Assembly (NCBI GenBank): GCA_037367405.1
Contig: JAZKJV010005547.1
Location: forward strand, 186,001 to 250,000
DNA from: Ottelia alismoides
Taxonomy: Eukaryota; Streptophyta; Magnoliopsida; Alismatales; Hydrocharitaceae
Length of the DNA stretch: 64,000 nt
Direction of reading: 5' to 3'
Positions 20,895 to 32,068 of this stretch are shown piece by piece. The notes beneath the pieces were generated by a model. That model was given only the letters and a program-made list of their open reading frames with translations. It did no database searches and had not been told where the DNA came from. The position numbers were made by a program, and so were the translations under genes. Each line of letters begins with the position of its first letter. Position 1 is the first letter of the stretch.

Positions 20895-22390
20895 TTAAAC
20901 GAGAGATTTCGGATTAATTGATATAGGAAAAAACTAACTAGATTGATTCGGTATGAAGTACCCCTTGGCCCTTTCAGCCTTCTTCGTAACACATCTCTGT
21001 TTCTATCAACTCTCCTTGATAAAAAAATAAAGGGTAAATTACACAAAAGTCTTCGATTTATCCACCCTATTTCATTATCATACCCAAATTTTAAAAGGTA
21101 ACAATGCGGTACTCAATCTTTAAAAGGTAACAATTCTGTGGCTCATATGTTTAAGCTAACTTTGCTATCAATCAACATGCTAATATAATTCATTACAAAA
21201 GTTTCTGTTAATATATTTCTCAGTTGCAACAAAACTATGGTCCAAGATCTTGGCAATGAAATTATTGGTGATGTTAATATCTGAATCGGTAGTCACAACC
21301 TAAATTTCTATACCCTAATGTGTTTTTTTGTTTAAGTGTTGTTTATGATTTTTATACATAAAGCAAATATAGTAAATATAATCATTTAATAAAAAGTATG
21401 TAAACAATGATGAATAAAATCATAGAATTTTCTTACAAACAATTATAAAAAAAATCTACAACTACATTTATATATATTAAAAAGAGGAATACAACTACTT
21501 ACGAATGACAAAGTGATATACATATTTTTATCTATTTTAAAAAAGATATGAATACCAACTATAAAATAAATATACAACAAATACAAGAGTTTTTTGTGCA
21601 TGTCTATAGTTCTCCATCTCTCTCTAGGATATGATTATTTTCTTCTTCTCTTCGTTTTTGACAAAAAATAATTTTTAATTTTAATACCATCAATAAGACT
21701 TCACATGATAAAATCCAATGAGAAGGAAAATATAAGACGAATACGATTCTCGTGAAGTCATTTTCATTACAACGCTACAATAAAACTAACCTATGGCAAT
21801 CAACCAATAATTTGAATACTCATTGTCGTATCTTTTGATGTTAATTTATAACAAATATTATTTTTTGTATAGTTATCTTCTATTCTTGTAATTCGCAACG
21901 AATATATCTTCTATTCATACGATGGCAATCATGCGTTGACTTTTTTCATTGGAATTTGTACTAACCATTGCTAACGCAACACCGTTTAGAAGAAAAAGTC
22001 AACATAAAACCATTGCTATGTGATACGCTGTTAGTAATATAAGAACAAATACGATATTCGTTGCGAATTTACAAAATTAGAAATATATTTACAATGAATA
22101 ATACCAACTGTTATATAATTAAGGAGATATGTCAACGAATATTCAAAATTATTCACTGTTATTAAATTACCATTTGTCATAGGTCAATTTTCTTCTAGTA
22201 CAAAAAAGTAGACATTTTTAGAAGGAATCAAATGGTGAATAAGTCAGGAAACTTTTACAAAAAATGAATTTACCATGAATATGAACATGCCCATACTTCA
22301 ATGAATTTTCACTATATTAATTCAAAAGAGAGAAAAAAGTAAAATATTCTATTCATATGCACCTTGACTATCAAGAACATTACTTCTTTT
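20895..22390. other. AT-rich region upstream of the NLR, possible old CACTA remains
   Basis: No gene. Any NLR promoter would lie here, but no convincing core promoter can be singled out. From about 21830 to 22200, words such as CATTGCTA, CAACGAATAT and GATATTCGTTGCGAAT resemble the interiors of the CACTA MITEs, and the block ends near GACCTATGACAAATGG-type sequence read on the minus strand. Clear ends and target duplications are missing, so this is only a suspicion. Confidence 0.4.
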
Positions 22391-22391
22391 C

Positions 22392-22421
22392 TTAATTAAT
22401 TAATTAATTAATTAATTAATA
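22392..22421. repeat. TTAA microsatellite
   Basis: Seven uninterrupted TTAA/TAAT units form a perfect tetranucleotide run. Confidence 0.9.
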
Positions 22422-22429
22422 ACCTAACC

Positions 22430-22620
22430 TTGAGTGGAATATTACGCAGGGGACCGCTCGATGACTGCCGGGATGCACACCAGCCATCTTGGCTCCTTCC
22501 GAGGGTCGTCTGATGGTCATTGAGCGGCTCCCATGCATTACTGCATGTGATGGAACATCAGAGGATCCGCTCCCTTTCCTACTAGTGCTAACCCCGCTGG
22601 ATGCATAGACAAATATTTGT
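22430..22620 (-). other. GC-rich exon-like fragment, unidentified
   Basis: A GC-rich island stands out in AT-rich DNA. On the minus strand it reads in one frame STSRKGSGSSDVPSHAV, MTIRRPSEGAKMAG and VHPGSHRAVPCVIFHSRLG, preceded by an acceptor-like TATGCATCCAG near 22600. The residue mix (Ser, Arg, Gly-rich, basic) resembles a disordered tail of a real protein, but I cannot name it. It may be a captured exon or a decayed gene piece. Confidence 0.3.
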
Positions 22621-22699
22621 CGGAAATGAAGGTGAAAAATCTTAAGAATTGGAGTAAAAATTATGACACAATTAATTAAGAGTATACATGTTTTACTAA

Positions 22700-23039
22700 A
22701 GCATTGAGGGTGCGTTTTGGGTGGGTAACCCCCCAAAACCCCCACTTTTAATCCACTAGTGGGGCTCACTCCCTTCCCATCAAAAAAATTATATATTATA
22801 CCATCATATCATATAAAAATCATAAAATACTCAACTTATACTCACTATTCTAAACTTCAATATAATCACATCACAACAACCACCCACTTTTTCAAATTTC
22901 AATACAATCATATCATAATAACTGCCAACTTTTTCAAATTCCAATACAATCACATCACACAAACCCTCACAACCTTTAACCCACCAACCAAACACACAAA
23001 CACAAAATTGGATTATCCACCCACGAACCAAACACATCC
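22700..23039 (-). mobile_element. Tourist-like MITE, relative of the element at 2842
   Basis: Read on the minus strand it starts GGATGTGTTTGGTTCGTGGG. It contains three direct copies of a roughly 45-bp unit (GATTGTATTGAAATTTGAAA-type), then TGATATGATGGTATAATATAT and GTGAGCCCCACTAGTGG, and ends in a GGGGGTTACCC block. This order matches 2842-3207, which has two repeat units instead of three. TAA occurs on both sides (22697-22699 and 23040-23042), but the exact left end is uncertain because the terminal repeats are imperfect. Confidence 0.7.
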
Positions 23040-23042
23040 TAA

Positions 23043-23737
23043 AGGTAATCATGTAGACAAAGTGTATTTGACGTGGACCATATAAATTGTTAGATGACTA
23101 TCTGATGTAATATTTTTCTGATGTTCAAGATAATATATCCAGCATATAATCATTCTTATATGAATATAACAGCCGTTCCTGATATAAGGTAGAAAAGATG
23201 GTCATGCAATGACTAACAGTGTATCGAAAAAAAGATTAACATCAACAACAAAGACACGACACCGTCCCAACATGCTCTATAGTTTCTTTCGTAAATTGAA
23301 GGCGTACGGATCTTCTTCCTCATGTCACATCGAATCCTCAGTTCTTTTTAATTGCGACCACTTTTCTTATTTTAGAGGACGGTGCTGCGACTGTCCCTTC
23401 CGCGTACCAAGGACTGGCATCTATCTAGTGGGAACGGTTTATAACCGTCGCCTGTTGTGTGTTTGGTTGTGTTGTCTGTAGCTGCAGTCTGCAGTTAGTT
23501 AAAGAACCATTTCCAAGACAAAATGATCAAATGCATGTCATACAAAAGGCAACAGTAAGATCAAGTGCTAGATCTAGTGTACCCGAATACCGGTCGACAA
23601 AAGTCCGCGGTCTTTTGATCTTCGACCTAAGTTTGCGAGCTTGGTGATCTGAAGTCTTACTTGCTCATAGCACCGAATTACGAATCAGAGAAGAACTTAC
23701 AGACTTCTCTTCAATTCAACAAAGGAGAGATGGCTTA
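23043..23737. other. No feature recognised
   Basis: Mixed-composition sequence with short open frames on the plus strand (for example 23209-23481). These lack recognisable motifs and are probably chance frames. Confidence 0.45.
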
Positions 23738-23945
23738 TGTAACGTCCCGGGCTTAGGTCCCTGTTCCGTTATCGAGGAAAACTGCCCCTGGCAACTTATT
23801 GGGTTCGGGCCCAAATGGACCTATTGACAACCACCCAAAATGCTTAAGTCCAAGTTGTCAACTAGTAATCCCCACCCCTTATAAACCACATCCGCACTTC
23901 GTGAGTTTTAGATGTGGTACTATGTTTGGGGGTATGGGTGTTACA
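23738..23945 (-). mobile_element. Solo LTR of the TRIM family, TSD GCTTA
   Basis: The 208-bp LTR on the minus strand starts TGTAACACCCATACCCCC and ends GGGACGTTACA. Perfect GCTTA duplications flank it (23733-23737 and 23946-23950). It aligns along its length with both LTRs of the element at 5081-5923: ACATAGTACCACAT, GACAACTTGGACTTAAGC, ATTTTGGGTGG, CCTCGATAA and GACGTTAC are shared. Solo LTRs arise when recombination between two LTRs removes the internal part. Confidence 0.9.
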
Positions 23946-24870
23946 GCTTATCTCTAATCCTTATCAGCATAGTCTGAACTTCAAAAATGAGAAGAGATCT
24001 ATAGTCATACATCAGACACAAACATTTCATGTAGTGAGGAGAACTATGCCCCTGTATTCTAATAAAATTTTGTTGTACTTTTGTAATATCAGTTATATCC
24101 TTTATTTTATCTTAACAAAGGGATAAAACAGTTGGTTTTGTAAGAATATAAAGGAACGATTGATATTACGAAAAGTGGCATAATTGATACTGCAAAAGTT
24201 AAGAAGAGCACAAGTGATAAAACTCCAAAATTGTAACAAAGGTAAAACTCAGATTCTGCAAAGATCAAAGTAAGACCTTCTATACAACTGATTACATTAA
24301 GTTGCTGATAACTAGTTGTCGATGCTCGTATCTACGTATTAGATGGAAAAGGAGATGTCATTCATCAGAAATCTAATCTAGCTTAAATAGACCGTTGATA
24401 AAGGCTTTTTTTTTACAATTTTATTCATCTTAGATTCTGCAATATCAGTTATGCCCTCTGTTTTTTGTAATATTATTTGCGTCCCTACCTTCTAAGGTAA
24501 TTAACAGTTGTACCATTCGGGTAGGTAATTTACATACGTTCCCTTCTCAAATGGATGTTATCTCAGCTGTATAAGCATAATGGAAATAGAAAAGACGGGT
24601 ACAAGTGCAATTATTGAAAATTGTAGGGTAAAACAATAAGAAAATTTTACTAAATCAAACTTTGATTTCTATAAACCAGATGATTTCGATTGATCTCAAT
24701 AATGGCAAAACTAACTCGAGGAGTACATCTGCTAATTGGCCAAGAATGTAGCGACACAAGTAATAGTAATATTACAAAAAAAGACTATAACTAATATTGC
24801 ATAATTTAAGAGGAGCACATCTGTTATGTTATAATATCTATACATTGGAGATAAAATTTAGTGCAAAGCA

Positions 24871-24941
24871 GGGCATCTGGTGTAGTGGTATCATAGTACC
24901 CTCCCACGGTATAGTCCGTGGTTTGATTCCCTGGATGCGCA
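24871..24941 (+). tRNA. tRNA-Gly (CCC), degenerate, possibly a pseudogene
   Basis: The cloverleaf can be drawn: acceptor GGGCATC with GATGCGC (one mismatch, position 2), D arm with an A-box match TGGTGTAGTGG, anticodon stem TACC/GGTA with loop CTCCCAC (anticodon CCC), and T stem CGTGG/CCCTG with loop TTTGATT. Plant tRNA-Gly(CCC) normally has TTCGATT in that loop, so the B box GGTTTGATTCC carries one change. The T stem also has a mismatch. No intron. CCA is not encoded, as expected. A T6 run follows at once. The combination of acceptor, T-stem and B-box changes suggests reduced or lost function; a nuclear location fits. Confidence 0.7.
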
Positions 24942-24942
24942 A

Positions 24943-24948
24943 TTTTTT
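24943..24948 (+). terminator. RNA polymerase III terminator
   Basis: A run of six T residues starts two bases after the acceptor stem of the tRNA-Gly-like sequence, the normal pol III stop signal. Confidence 0.65.
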
Positions 24949-25004
24949 GTTTTGTTACCCCCATCAAGCTCTTGTTATCCTGCTGACTGGACTTCAAGGC
25001 ATTA

Positions 25005-25200
25005 AATGTCGGTTTCGGTCACCATTTCGGCGACAATCAAAACAGAATTTCGATGGAATTTCGATCGAAATTTCGATCATTTTGGTCATTTTTTGTACTA
25101 GGACCCCCATATTTCGATCATTTCGGTCATTTCGGTCGAATTTCGATTTCGACTGGATATCAATATTCGATAGAAGTTCGACCGAATTTTGCTGAAATTT
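25005..25200. repeat. Dispersed TTTCGATC/TTTCGGTC word cluster
   Basis: More than a dozen overlapping words of the form (A)TTTCG(A/G)TC(A/G) occur, some in inverted pairs such as AATTTCGATCGAAATTTCG near 25055. The periodicity is irregular. It looks like a degraded tandem repeat or a palindrome-rich element; ends are not defined. Confidence 0.55.
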
Positions 25201-25611
25201 GAGGCCATGCTGGACTTTCCCCCTCTAATGACGCACATTGTAGATTGCCTTGAAAGAAGATCTCAGCTTTAGTCGCACGTCGACTATCTTGGGATTGGTC
25301 GGCTCTCAGGACTTTGGCTTTCCCCATATTTCTCATTAAAAAAAGAAGGAAGCCTGACTTGTAGTAGTCCTACTAAACCCTAGAATCAAGACTAAGTGGT
25401 GTAATTGATGTTTAGGAATCGTTTTGACTACCGAATACCGATACATAACAGCTTGCTTTCTAATCCTAACATTTATTAACTTTAGATGATTACGAATGCA
25501 CACACGTGAGGTGATCGGAATTCGGAAAATGCAGTGCGATTACCATATCGCTGAAAAATGTGCTATTATGAAATGTGATAATATCGTATATATTCTATAA
25601 TTTTGGCCGAA

Positions 25612-25613
<2 letters not shown>

Positions 25614-25666
<53 letters not shown>
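25614..25666. repeat. AT dinucleotide microsatellite
   Basis: About 26 uninterrupted AT units immediately precede a hairpin element. Confidence 0.95.
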
Positions 25667-25668
<2 letters not shown>

Positions 25669-25832
25669 AGTGATCCTGTGAGAGCCAAAACCTGTGAGAG
25701 CATGAGAGCATGCATTCTGGACCACATGATCCAACCAGGAGAGAGAAGACCAGGAGAGAGAAACCAGAATCATGTGGTCCACAATGCATGCTCTCATGCT
25801 CTCACATTTTTTTGCTCTCATAGGATCACTCC

Positions 25833-25836
<4 letters not shown>
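25663..25836. mobile_element. Hairpin MITE embedded in TA microsatellite
   Basis: The ends TATAGGAGTGATCC and GGATCACTCCTATA are exact inverted repeats. The arms continue inward with GAGAGC words, GTGAGAGCATGAGAGCATGC against GCATGCTCTCATGCTCTCAC, and GGACCACATGAT against ATCATGTGGTCC. About 65 of 85 bases per arm can pair, around a short AGGAGAGAGAA-rich centre. The element lies exactly between TA runs, so a TA target duplication is likely (Tc1/mariner-like or micron-like insertion into microsatellite). No coding capacity. Confidence 0.8.
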
Positions 25837-25878
<42 letters not shown>

Positions 25879-25880
25879 TA
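25833..25880. repeat. TA then TATG microsatellite
   Basis: A (TA) run changes into seven TATG/TGTA units on the right side of the hairpin element. Confidence 0.95.
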
Positions 25881-27674
25881 GGATAACTTACGCATACGAA
25901 TATCTAACCGGTCCGACCCAGCCTATAAGCCGAGCTCGACTTATAGCGGGTCGAGCTTGGGTCGAAATTGTCTCAGTAAGTTTGGGCCTATCTCGGCCCA
26001 AATCCTTAAGCACACTGGTGGCCCATATAACAACCATTTTACTATATGACGACTATCCATCATGGTTTTTGTGTTCCTCTTATGTGTCTCTAGAACGATA
26101 TACTCTGTTTTTTTCCAGTAAATCCTCAAGAAAGCTATTCATTCTCATTATTCTGTCACTAACTACATGCTTCCATATTAATTAAAAAATATTAAATGGG
26201 TCATTTCAACCCTTACTCGAGCCCATGTAATTAATTGGGCCAGGAAAGATGTGGACATGTTACATAAAAATCATAATCATAGGTTGCTGCTATCTGTCCC
26301 ATGGTCCGTTAAATTAAATGGACTTTGATCAAACAGATCTGATCCAAAGAAGCCTGATCCATCTCGACTTACACCACAACTTTTTCACCAATCTTATATA
26401 AGAAATCCACTTCATGAGTTGTGGTAGACACTACAGCAGAATACAGTTTTGGAGACATGAACATCGGACGGTCGACAAAAAATTGTCCCAGCTGATGGCA
26501 TATGCAACGGTCAGCGGACGACCGTCCTGTCTATCTTTAGATGGGACGGTTAAGGTACAACCGTCAAATACAAAATACTTATTAGAGACGGTGGACACGA
26601 ACGACCGTCCCAAATAAGCGCAGATGTGACGGTCAAATAATGAATGTCCCTTCCCTTTAGATGATTAGGAGGTCATCTACGACCTTCAATGGCCTTCTTG
26701 AGTGTTATGGGAATGTTTTAATTTTAACTGTCCTGATAAGCTTTATGTGCTCATCTCGTGAAACTCGTAAAAAAGATGCGTGGAAAATATATGGGATGAT
26801 TGTCGACTGTCCCCTTTAATTAGGAATTAGGGACGGATGTGGGGGGACCGTTCCTATTGTGTTCCCGCTCAATGAAAAAATAGGCGGGCTTCGCAGAAGA
26901 TGGGACGGTCTTTCTTATGACCATCCACGAGTCTCCACGATGGGATGGTAAAAAAGGCCGTCCCATCCGGTGGAAATGATAAAATCCCCAAATCCTTCGA
27001 CAGGAAGCACCATAATCCATTCGTCTTACACGCCGCCTCCGTCGACAAGGCGAACCTCGTCCCGCTGCGACGATTTCGATCCTCTCCTAGGTGATCCCGC
27101 TTTCTCCCCAGATGATCCTCTTCCTCATGTGGTCATTTCTTCTCTGTCAGTGGTCGTGTGACAAGTCTATATCGTTCACTGCATTCCGTTGATCCTCGTT
27201 TACATATTGGTAACCATTTTTTAGTTTAATCTATGCAATATATGATGGTGTTGTTATGGATTTGTATGCATGGTTAATGTAGATGTTGTATGGTTCGATA
27301 CTTGCTAATAAAAATGCTATTTGATCATAGGAAATGTTACATTTTGTTATATAATTGTATGATTGGAATGCACACATTGATATACATTTGCATGGTTGTG
27401 GTAGATTAATATTAAGCCACAATGTTATTGATCTTACTTATGATTAATTGTATCGCACATGCTGTTATACATTATAAGATGTTTTCTCAAATAATATTTG
27501 CTGATTAGGGTTGTAGTACCAGTAGAGTTGCTTATAATTAATATTTGCTCATAATAAGATGTCTGTTCACAAAATATTTGTATTACCATTAATGTTGCTA
27601 GATTGAGATACTTAGATAACTATATGGTATCTTTGGGTTATTATTATATAGTTAAACTTACATTAATACAGAAG

Positions 27675-29325
27675 TATGGATAAGCCTTGGATGAAGAAAG
27701 ATACGATGACTTTTAAACCTATAAGAACATAGTAATTGGATTTTTAGATTGGGCATTCTAAAATGAGAATCGAAAACGAGTATTGATGATGATAAGATAA
27801 GCTATCCTTATACGAGATGTAACAGTAGTCGAATCAGTGTCCGAGATCAAATTTATGAACATCTAATCTTAGGTAGTGTTTTATTACATTACACAACCTA
27901 AACCGAACATAGGGAAGAAATACATCAACCTCATATTCAACATGAGAGAGATGTTATGAAGATGGGCAATGAATGTGATCATTTGAATGAAATATTAGAC
28001 GACATAAATAGAAATGGGTCAAATGATATAGAAAATATAATAACAGATGATTTTGGGAAGAACCTCCCTCCTGCAGAACAAATGTTAGCTCATGGAGTAG
28101 AGATGTCGCGATTGTAATTTCTATTAGAAATATTTAAAATGAAAGTCAAGAATTGTTTCACAGCAACAATGATGACATATGTCATGTCATTGATTTTTAG
28201 AGTACTCAAAAGTCCTGAAAAAATTTCCAAAGGATTGGAAAGATGCAAAGTCTAAATTAAGATCATTGGGATTGCAATGTGAGAAGATAGATGTGTGCGT
28301 TAATGATTGTATACTTTTTTTTGAAAGAAAACTCAAATTTGAGTCATTGTCTAGAATGCCAAATGTCAAGATACAAAGTCGAAGACAATAATAATAGAAG
28401 GAAAAAGTCAAAATAATTTGTTCCTTATTTTCCTCTTATTCCGATATTGAAGAGATTATATACTTCTAAGAAAACTACGAAGTGGATGATATGACACAAC
28501 AATAGAAGGAAGAATGATTCAGATGTCTTGTTGCGACATCCCGCTGATGTAGAAGAGTGGAAAGATGAAAGATTTCCTAAATTTTTAGAAGATGTCCAGA
28601 ACATTAGATTGGGACTTGCAACTAATTGTTTTAGCACATTCAGTAATATGATAACGACTTATTCGATTTGGTCAATTCTCCTTAACACACAATCTTCCTC
28701 CATGGATGTCAATGAATTCATCATTCATGATGATATCATTACTAATATCGGGTCCGAAAAGTCCACGAAATGCTATCGATGTTTATATGAAACCATTGTT
28801 CGATGAATTAAAGCTTTTGTGGAATTATATGATTAAAACTTATGATGTATTTAAATGAGAGTCTTTTATTATGCGGGTGGTGTTACTGTGCACTATTAAA
28901 GATTTTCCAGCTTCTGTGAATTTATCTAGTTGGAGTACCAAAGGAAAATTTGCATGTCTCATATGTTTGGAAGATACTCATACTACATGTCTTACAACAA
29001 GTATGAAACATTATTATCTAGGACACCGTAGATTTTTACCAATTAAATATCGATGTCAAAGGCATGAATACAATATAAAATTTGATGGATTGTCGACTGG
29101 TCTACATAAATCTTTACTAAAGTGGATGGAGCACTTTTGTGAGAGAAACAAATAGAAATTGTGCAATTTTGTTTGTGCGCACCTTTCAAGAAGAAAATAT
29201 TTGGATGATGGAGAAAACCGGGGTTTTTTTCCGAGTGTTACCTTATTTGAGGGATCTACAAATTCGTTACAATCTTAATGTAATGCATATTAAGAGGGTA
29301 CCACCAGGCATTGATCCTACCTAGT
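27675..29325 (+). pseudogene. TNP2-like CACTA transposase, decayed
   Basis: The start MDKPWMKK matches the TNP2 N-terminus. A worn cysteine-region remnant follows near 27815. Further on are LRSLGLQCEKIDVCVNDCIL (28252-28315), LLRHPADVEEWKDERFP, VQNIRLGLATNCF, NAIDVYMKPLFDELK, VLLCTIKDFPASVNLS, STKGKFACLICLEDT, YLGHRRFLP and LPYLRDLQIRYNLNVMHI. These follow the TNP2 (Transposase_21) order. Defects include a frameshift near 28755, a TGA at 28856-28858 and loss of the region after the VMHIEK-type motif. Known TNP2 proteins act with TNPA/TNPD on the element ends. This copy cannot make the full protein. Confidence 0.85.
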
Positions 29326-29596
29326 GGAGGGAGATTGTTGTATATTGGGCTGGAGAGGAACATGAGTATTACAAATATTCTTTATTTTTTGCTCGGTTTA
29401 AGTTACTAACAATTGTAAATTATAAAAGATTTCTAAAAGGAATACAGATAACATAAAGAAGGCATTCAAGGTTACCCATATGATGGGTAGAAAAAGCACA
29501 ATACAGTTGAAGCATAACTTTGTAAGCGCTAACTTATTTAACTGATTTATAAGTTTTTAAATGTAAATAGATTATTATTCTTGCTATTCTATTTAG

Positions 29597-30250
29597 GTTG
29601 AAGAATATGATTGGGTGCCAACTAGGATTGAAGTTTTTGCGCAATCCAAGAGTCGTGACATGGGTGAGGTTGTTGAGTGGGTGGACGAAGCATATGGATT
29701 CATGCATGTAAGGAAAGATTTTTATATTTGTAATGTATCATTCTATAGTATTTATTATGTAAGTTAAAAGGATAATAATGTATGACTTTGAGGATGATAT
29801 GGTGAGGCTCACCACATCCCCTTCGTTGGACAACATTGGCATCGGTATACCACCTATCACTTTAAATGAAACATTCATCCAAGCGATGGGTCTGTAGCAT
29901 TCGGGATATGTACGATGTGATGGTCACGAGGAAACCATTCATTCGTATTATCATTGTGGTAGCATCTCATCATCCCAGAAGTTGGTGAGGGAAAGAGAGT
30001 TAGAGAACAATTTAGTGCAACTGAATGTGCGGGTTTCTAGCCAGGATAACGAGATGCATCAATATCAACATGAGATTGCGAGACTGCATGGTGAAATAGT
30101 GTAATTTCTTTCTTTCATGCAACTTCATTGTTGAGGTAACCTTTCTTCACAAGTCCCAGCGCCACAAATGATGAGGAATATGATGACAATAAAGATGAAG
30201 AGGACATTGAGGAGGATGACAAGAGCAAGTATGGAAATGACGATGAATAG
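29597..30250 (+). pseudogene. Second CACTA gene remnant, coiled-coil protein
   Basis: Downstream of the transposase, conceptual exons read YDWVPTRIEVFAQSKSRD and EVVEWVDEAYGF (29605-29705), and later SSSQKLVRERELENNLVQLN and QDNEMHQYQHEIARLHGEI (29965-30100), a strong heptad-like coiled coil. An acidic tail (29-30 codons rich in Asp and Glu) follows near 30170-30245. In CACTA elements the second gene encodes a DNA-binding TNPA/Transposase_24-type protein with a coiled coil, and position and structure fit. Exon borders cannot be fixed by eye and stops occur, so this is a partial, probably dead gene. Confidence 0.45.
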
Positions 30251-31098
30251 GATTGAATGATAGATGTTATGTGATGATTAGGTTAAAAATATTTTAGTTT
30301 ACTGTTACATTGATGAGTAGCTACTGAACTCGGTGGATGAAACATGTCTTTATGTTTAATATGTTATTGGTAATCAGTTTTGTACTATGCTTCTTCCATT
30401 ACTTGTTGGATGTATATATTATTTTTTTGAGTTCATACAGGACATGGCGAAGACAAATACAGGTGGAGAACCATATCGAATAGGTATTATTTTTTTCGTT
30501 GGAATTGCTCGGAAGGAATGGTCGTGATCATCCCTGAAAGCCCTCTGTGTGCGTCAACAAAAGCATAGAAACCTTTATGGGTCGGGCATAGAAATATTTG
30601 TGGGATGGTTGCACTCGTCCAGTCTGGTCCCTACAATGCTCTCAGACCTATGCGAGACGGGCACAGAAAGCTATACGGGGTGATCACGACCATCCCTCCA
30701 TCCCACATATGGGACGGTTCTCCTATTCTTGTCTGTCTCTGCAATGCTCTCATACCGATGATGTGACAAACACGTAAACCTTTAGGAGACGGTCAGGACT
30801 ATCCCGCCTCGGATCGACTAGGTCGGTTGACATCATTCCTAATGCATGACAATAAGGGATGGTCATGACCATCCCCTCAATTGATTAACTATCATTCGGG
30901 GAACACAAGAAGGGACGGTCACACCCGTCCCTTCATGTTGGTGTACTGAGACGGTCACGTTGCATGTCCCATCCGAAGAATGGGACACGACTAGAAGGGA
31001 CGACGAGTCGATCATCCCTTTTGGTCAGATGGGGCGTGTGTTGACATAAACGGAATGGTAGACAATCGTCGCCTATTGTATACCAAGTTGTAGTGAGA

Positions 31099-31686
31099 AT
31101 GATCCCTACTTTGTCACACTAAAAACCATGACCTCAACTTAGGAATTACCATTTGAAGCAACCACTCTTGAGGGATTCTAGAAATCTGTCTAAAATCTAT
31201 ATGCAAGCATCAAAATGTATTCCCCTTCACTACCAAGGTTAAATTGTAAAACTACATCAAGTGGACACACTTAAATGGTCAAGTGTTTGAACAATTTATC
31301 TTCCACCCAAGGGAACGAGTTTAAACCTCACCAAAAACCCTTTACTTAACAAAAATAAAACATCGACATTAGAAGTGTGACAACATAAACAACAAAGTAG
31401 ATTGTTTTTCCATGGGCGAAATCCTCGTTATTTAGGAATTCGATCTCTCCAACTTAAGAGGAGCATGATAATTGATCGTGAATACCTTACACCACTACCC
31501 ATGACCTAGGGGATAAAGAAATTCATATCATGAGAAACAAAAACCACCCTTAAATACCAATGATTCCTCACCATCCTTTACAAAGATGATCACTAACATA
31601 TAAACTTCCAAAATATTTAAAATTCTTCTGAACCCTTACCCACTTGTCTAGCCTCAAACATAGTCATACGACCATTTAAGGATTCC
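31099..31686. other. No feature recognised
   Basis: AT-rich sequence after the CACTA element without repeats or coding signal. Confidence 0.45.
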
Positions 31687-31689
31687 TAA

Positions 31690-32068
31690 GCGGAATATTC
31701 TTGTACCACATCGCGCGAGGTTGATTTTGCCTCTGACTCAGCTAACACGAATCAAGCGAAGAAATCTGTCTATCAAAGGGTGCATCGATCTCTCTCTCAC
31801 GATGATATTGACTATCGACGCATATATTCAGAGCCAGGTTTCCTCGATAACAACTCAGGATCAGGTTCACAATGTTATAGCTTGGTGCACGTTCCTTTCC
31901 TTTCTCCATTGTTTTCGACGGTGGCCCGTTTTAAAGAGTCGACCTCTTTTGTACAGACAGACGAAATATCCGATCAAGATTTTCTCACACAGATATATAT
32001 CCGACCACGTGTCGTGAGAGTCGATTATGATCTTCACTCTCAGATAAAAAAATCAGGACACAAAGGTG
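31690..32068 (+). other. Exon-like open frame, unidentified
   Basis: One frame stays open from the TAA at 31687 to 32157. Its first 125 codons look protein-like: TTSREVDFASDSANTNQAKK, RVHRSLSHDDIDYRRIYSEP, DQDFLTQIYIRPRVVRVDYD and HSQIKKSGHKG. It is directly followed by CAAAG/GTGAGT, a consensus plant splice donor near 32064. AG dinucleotides upstream could be an acceptor. Past the donor the frame becomes Pro- and His-rich and looks non-coding. I recognise no family; it could be a captured exon. Confidence 0.3.

Larger units (their letters stand above)
26429..31095 (+). mobile_element. Complete CACTA (En/Spm) transposon, TSD AGA
   Basis: The 4667-bp element begins CACTACAGCAGAATACAG and ends ACCAAGTTGTAGTG, with AGA on both sides (26426-26428 and 31096-31098). 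Both subterminal regions (about 26450-26980 and 30490-31070) are dense in GGACGGTC and its complement GACCGTCC, in direct and inverted orientation. Such arrays bind the TNPA-type protein in well-studied CACTA elements. The interior holds a decayed TNP2-like transposase and a second, unidentified frame. The ends are well preserved while the transposase is dead, so mobility would need another copy's enzymes. Confidence 0.92.

Noticed and set aside
21830..22200. A further complete CACTA element
   Set aside because: Word resemblance only; no CACTA start, TAGTG end or 3-bp duplication could be placed.
22831..23085. Cys/Val/Gly-rich frames around the MITE at 22700
   Set aside because: They translate the 45-bp internal repeats of the MITE.
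25540..26185. Open frames rich in alternating Ile-Tyr
   Set aside because: They translate the TA microsatellite and hairpin.
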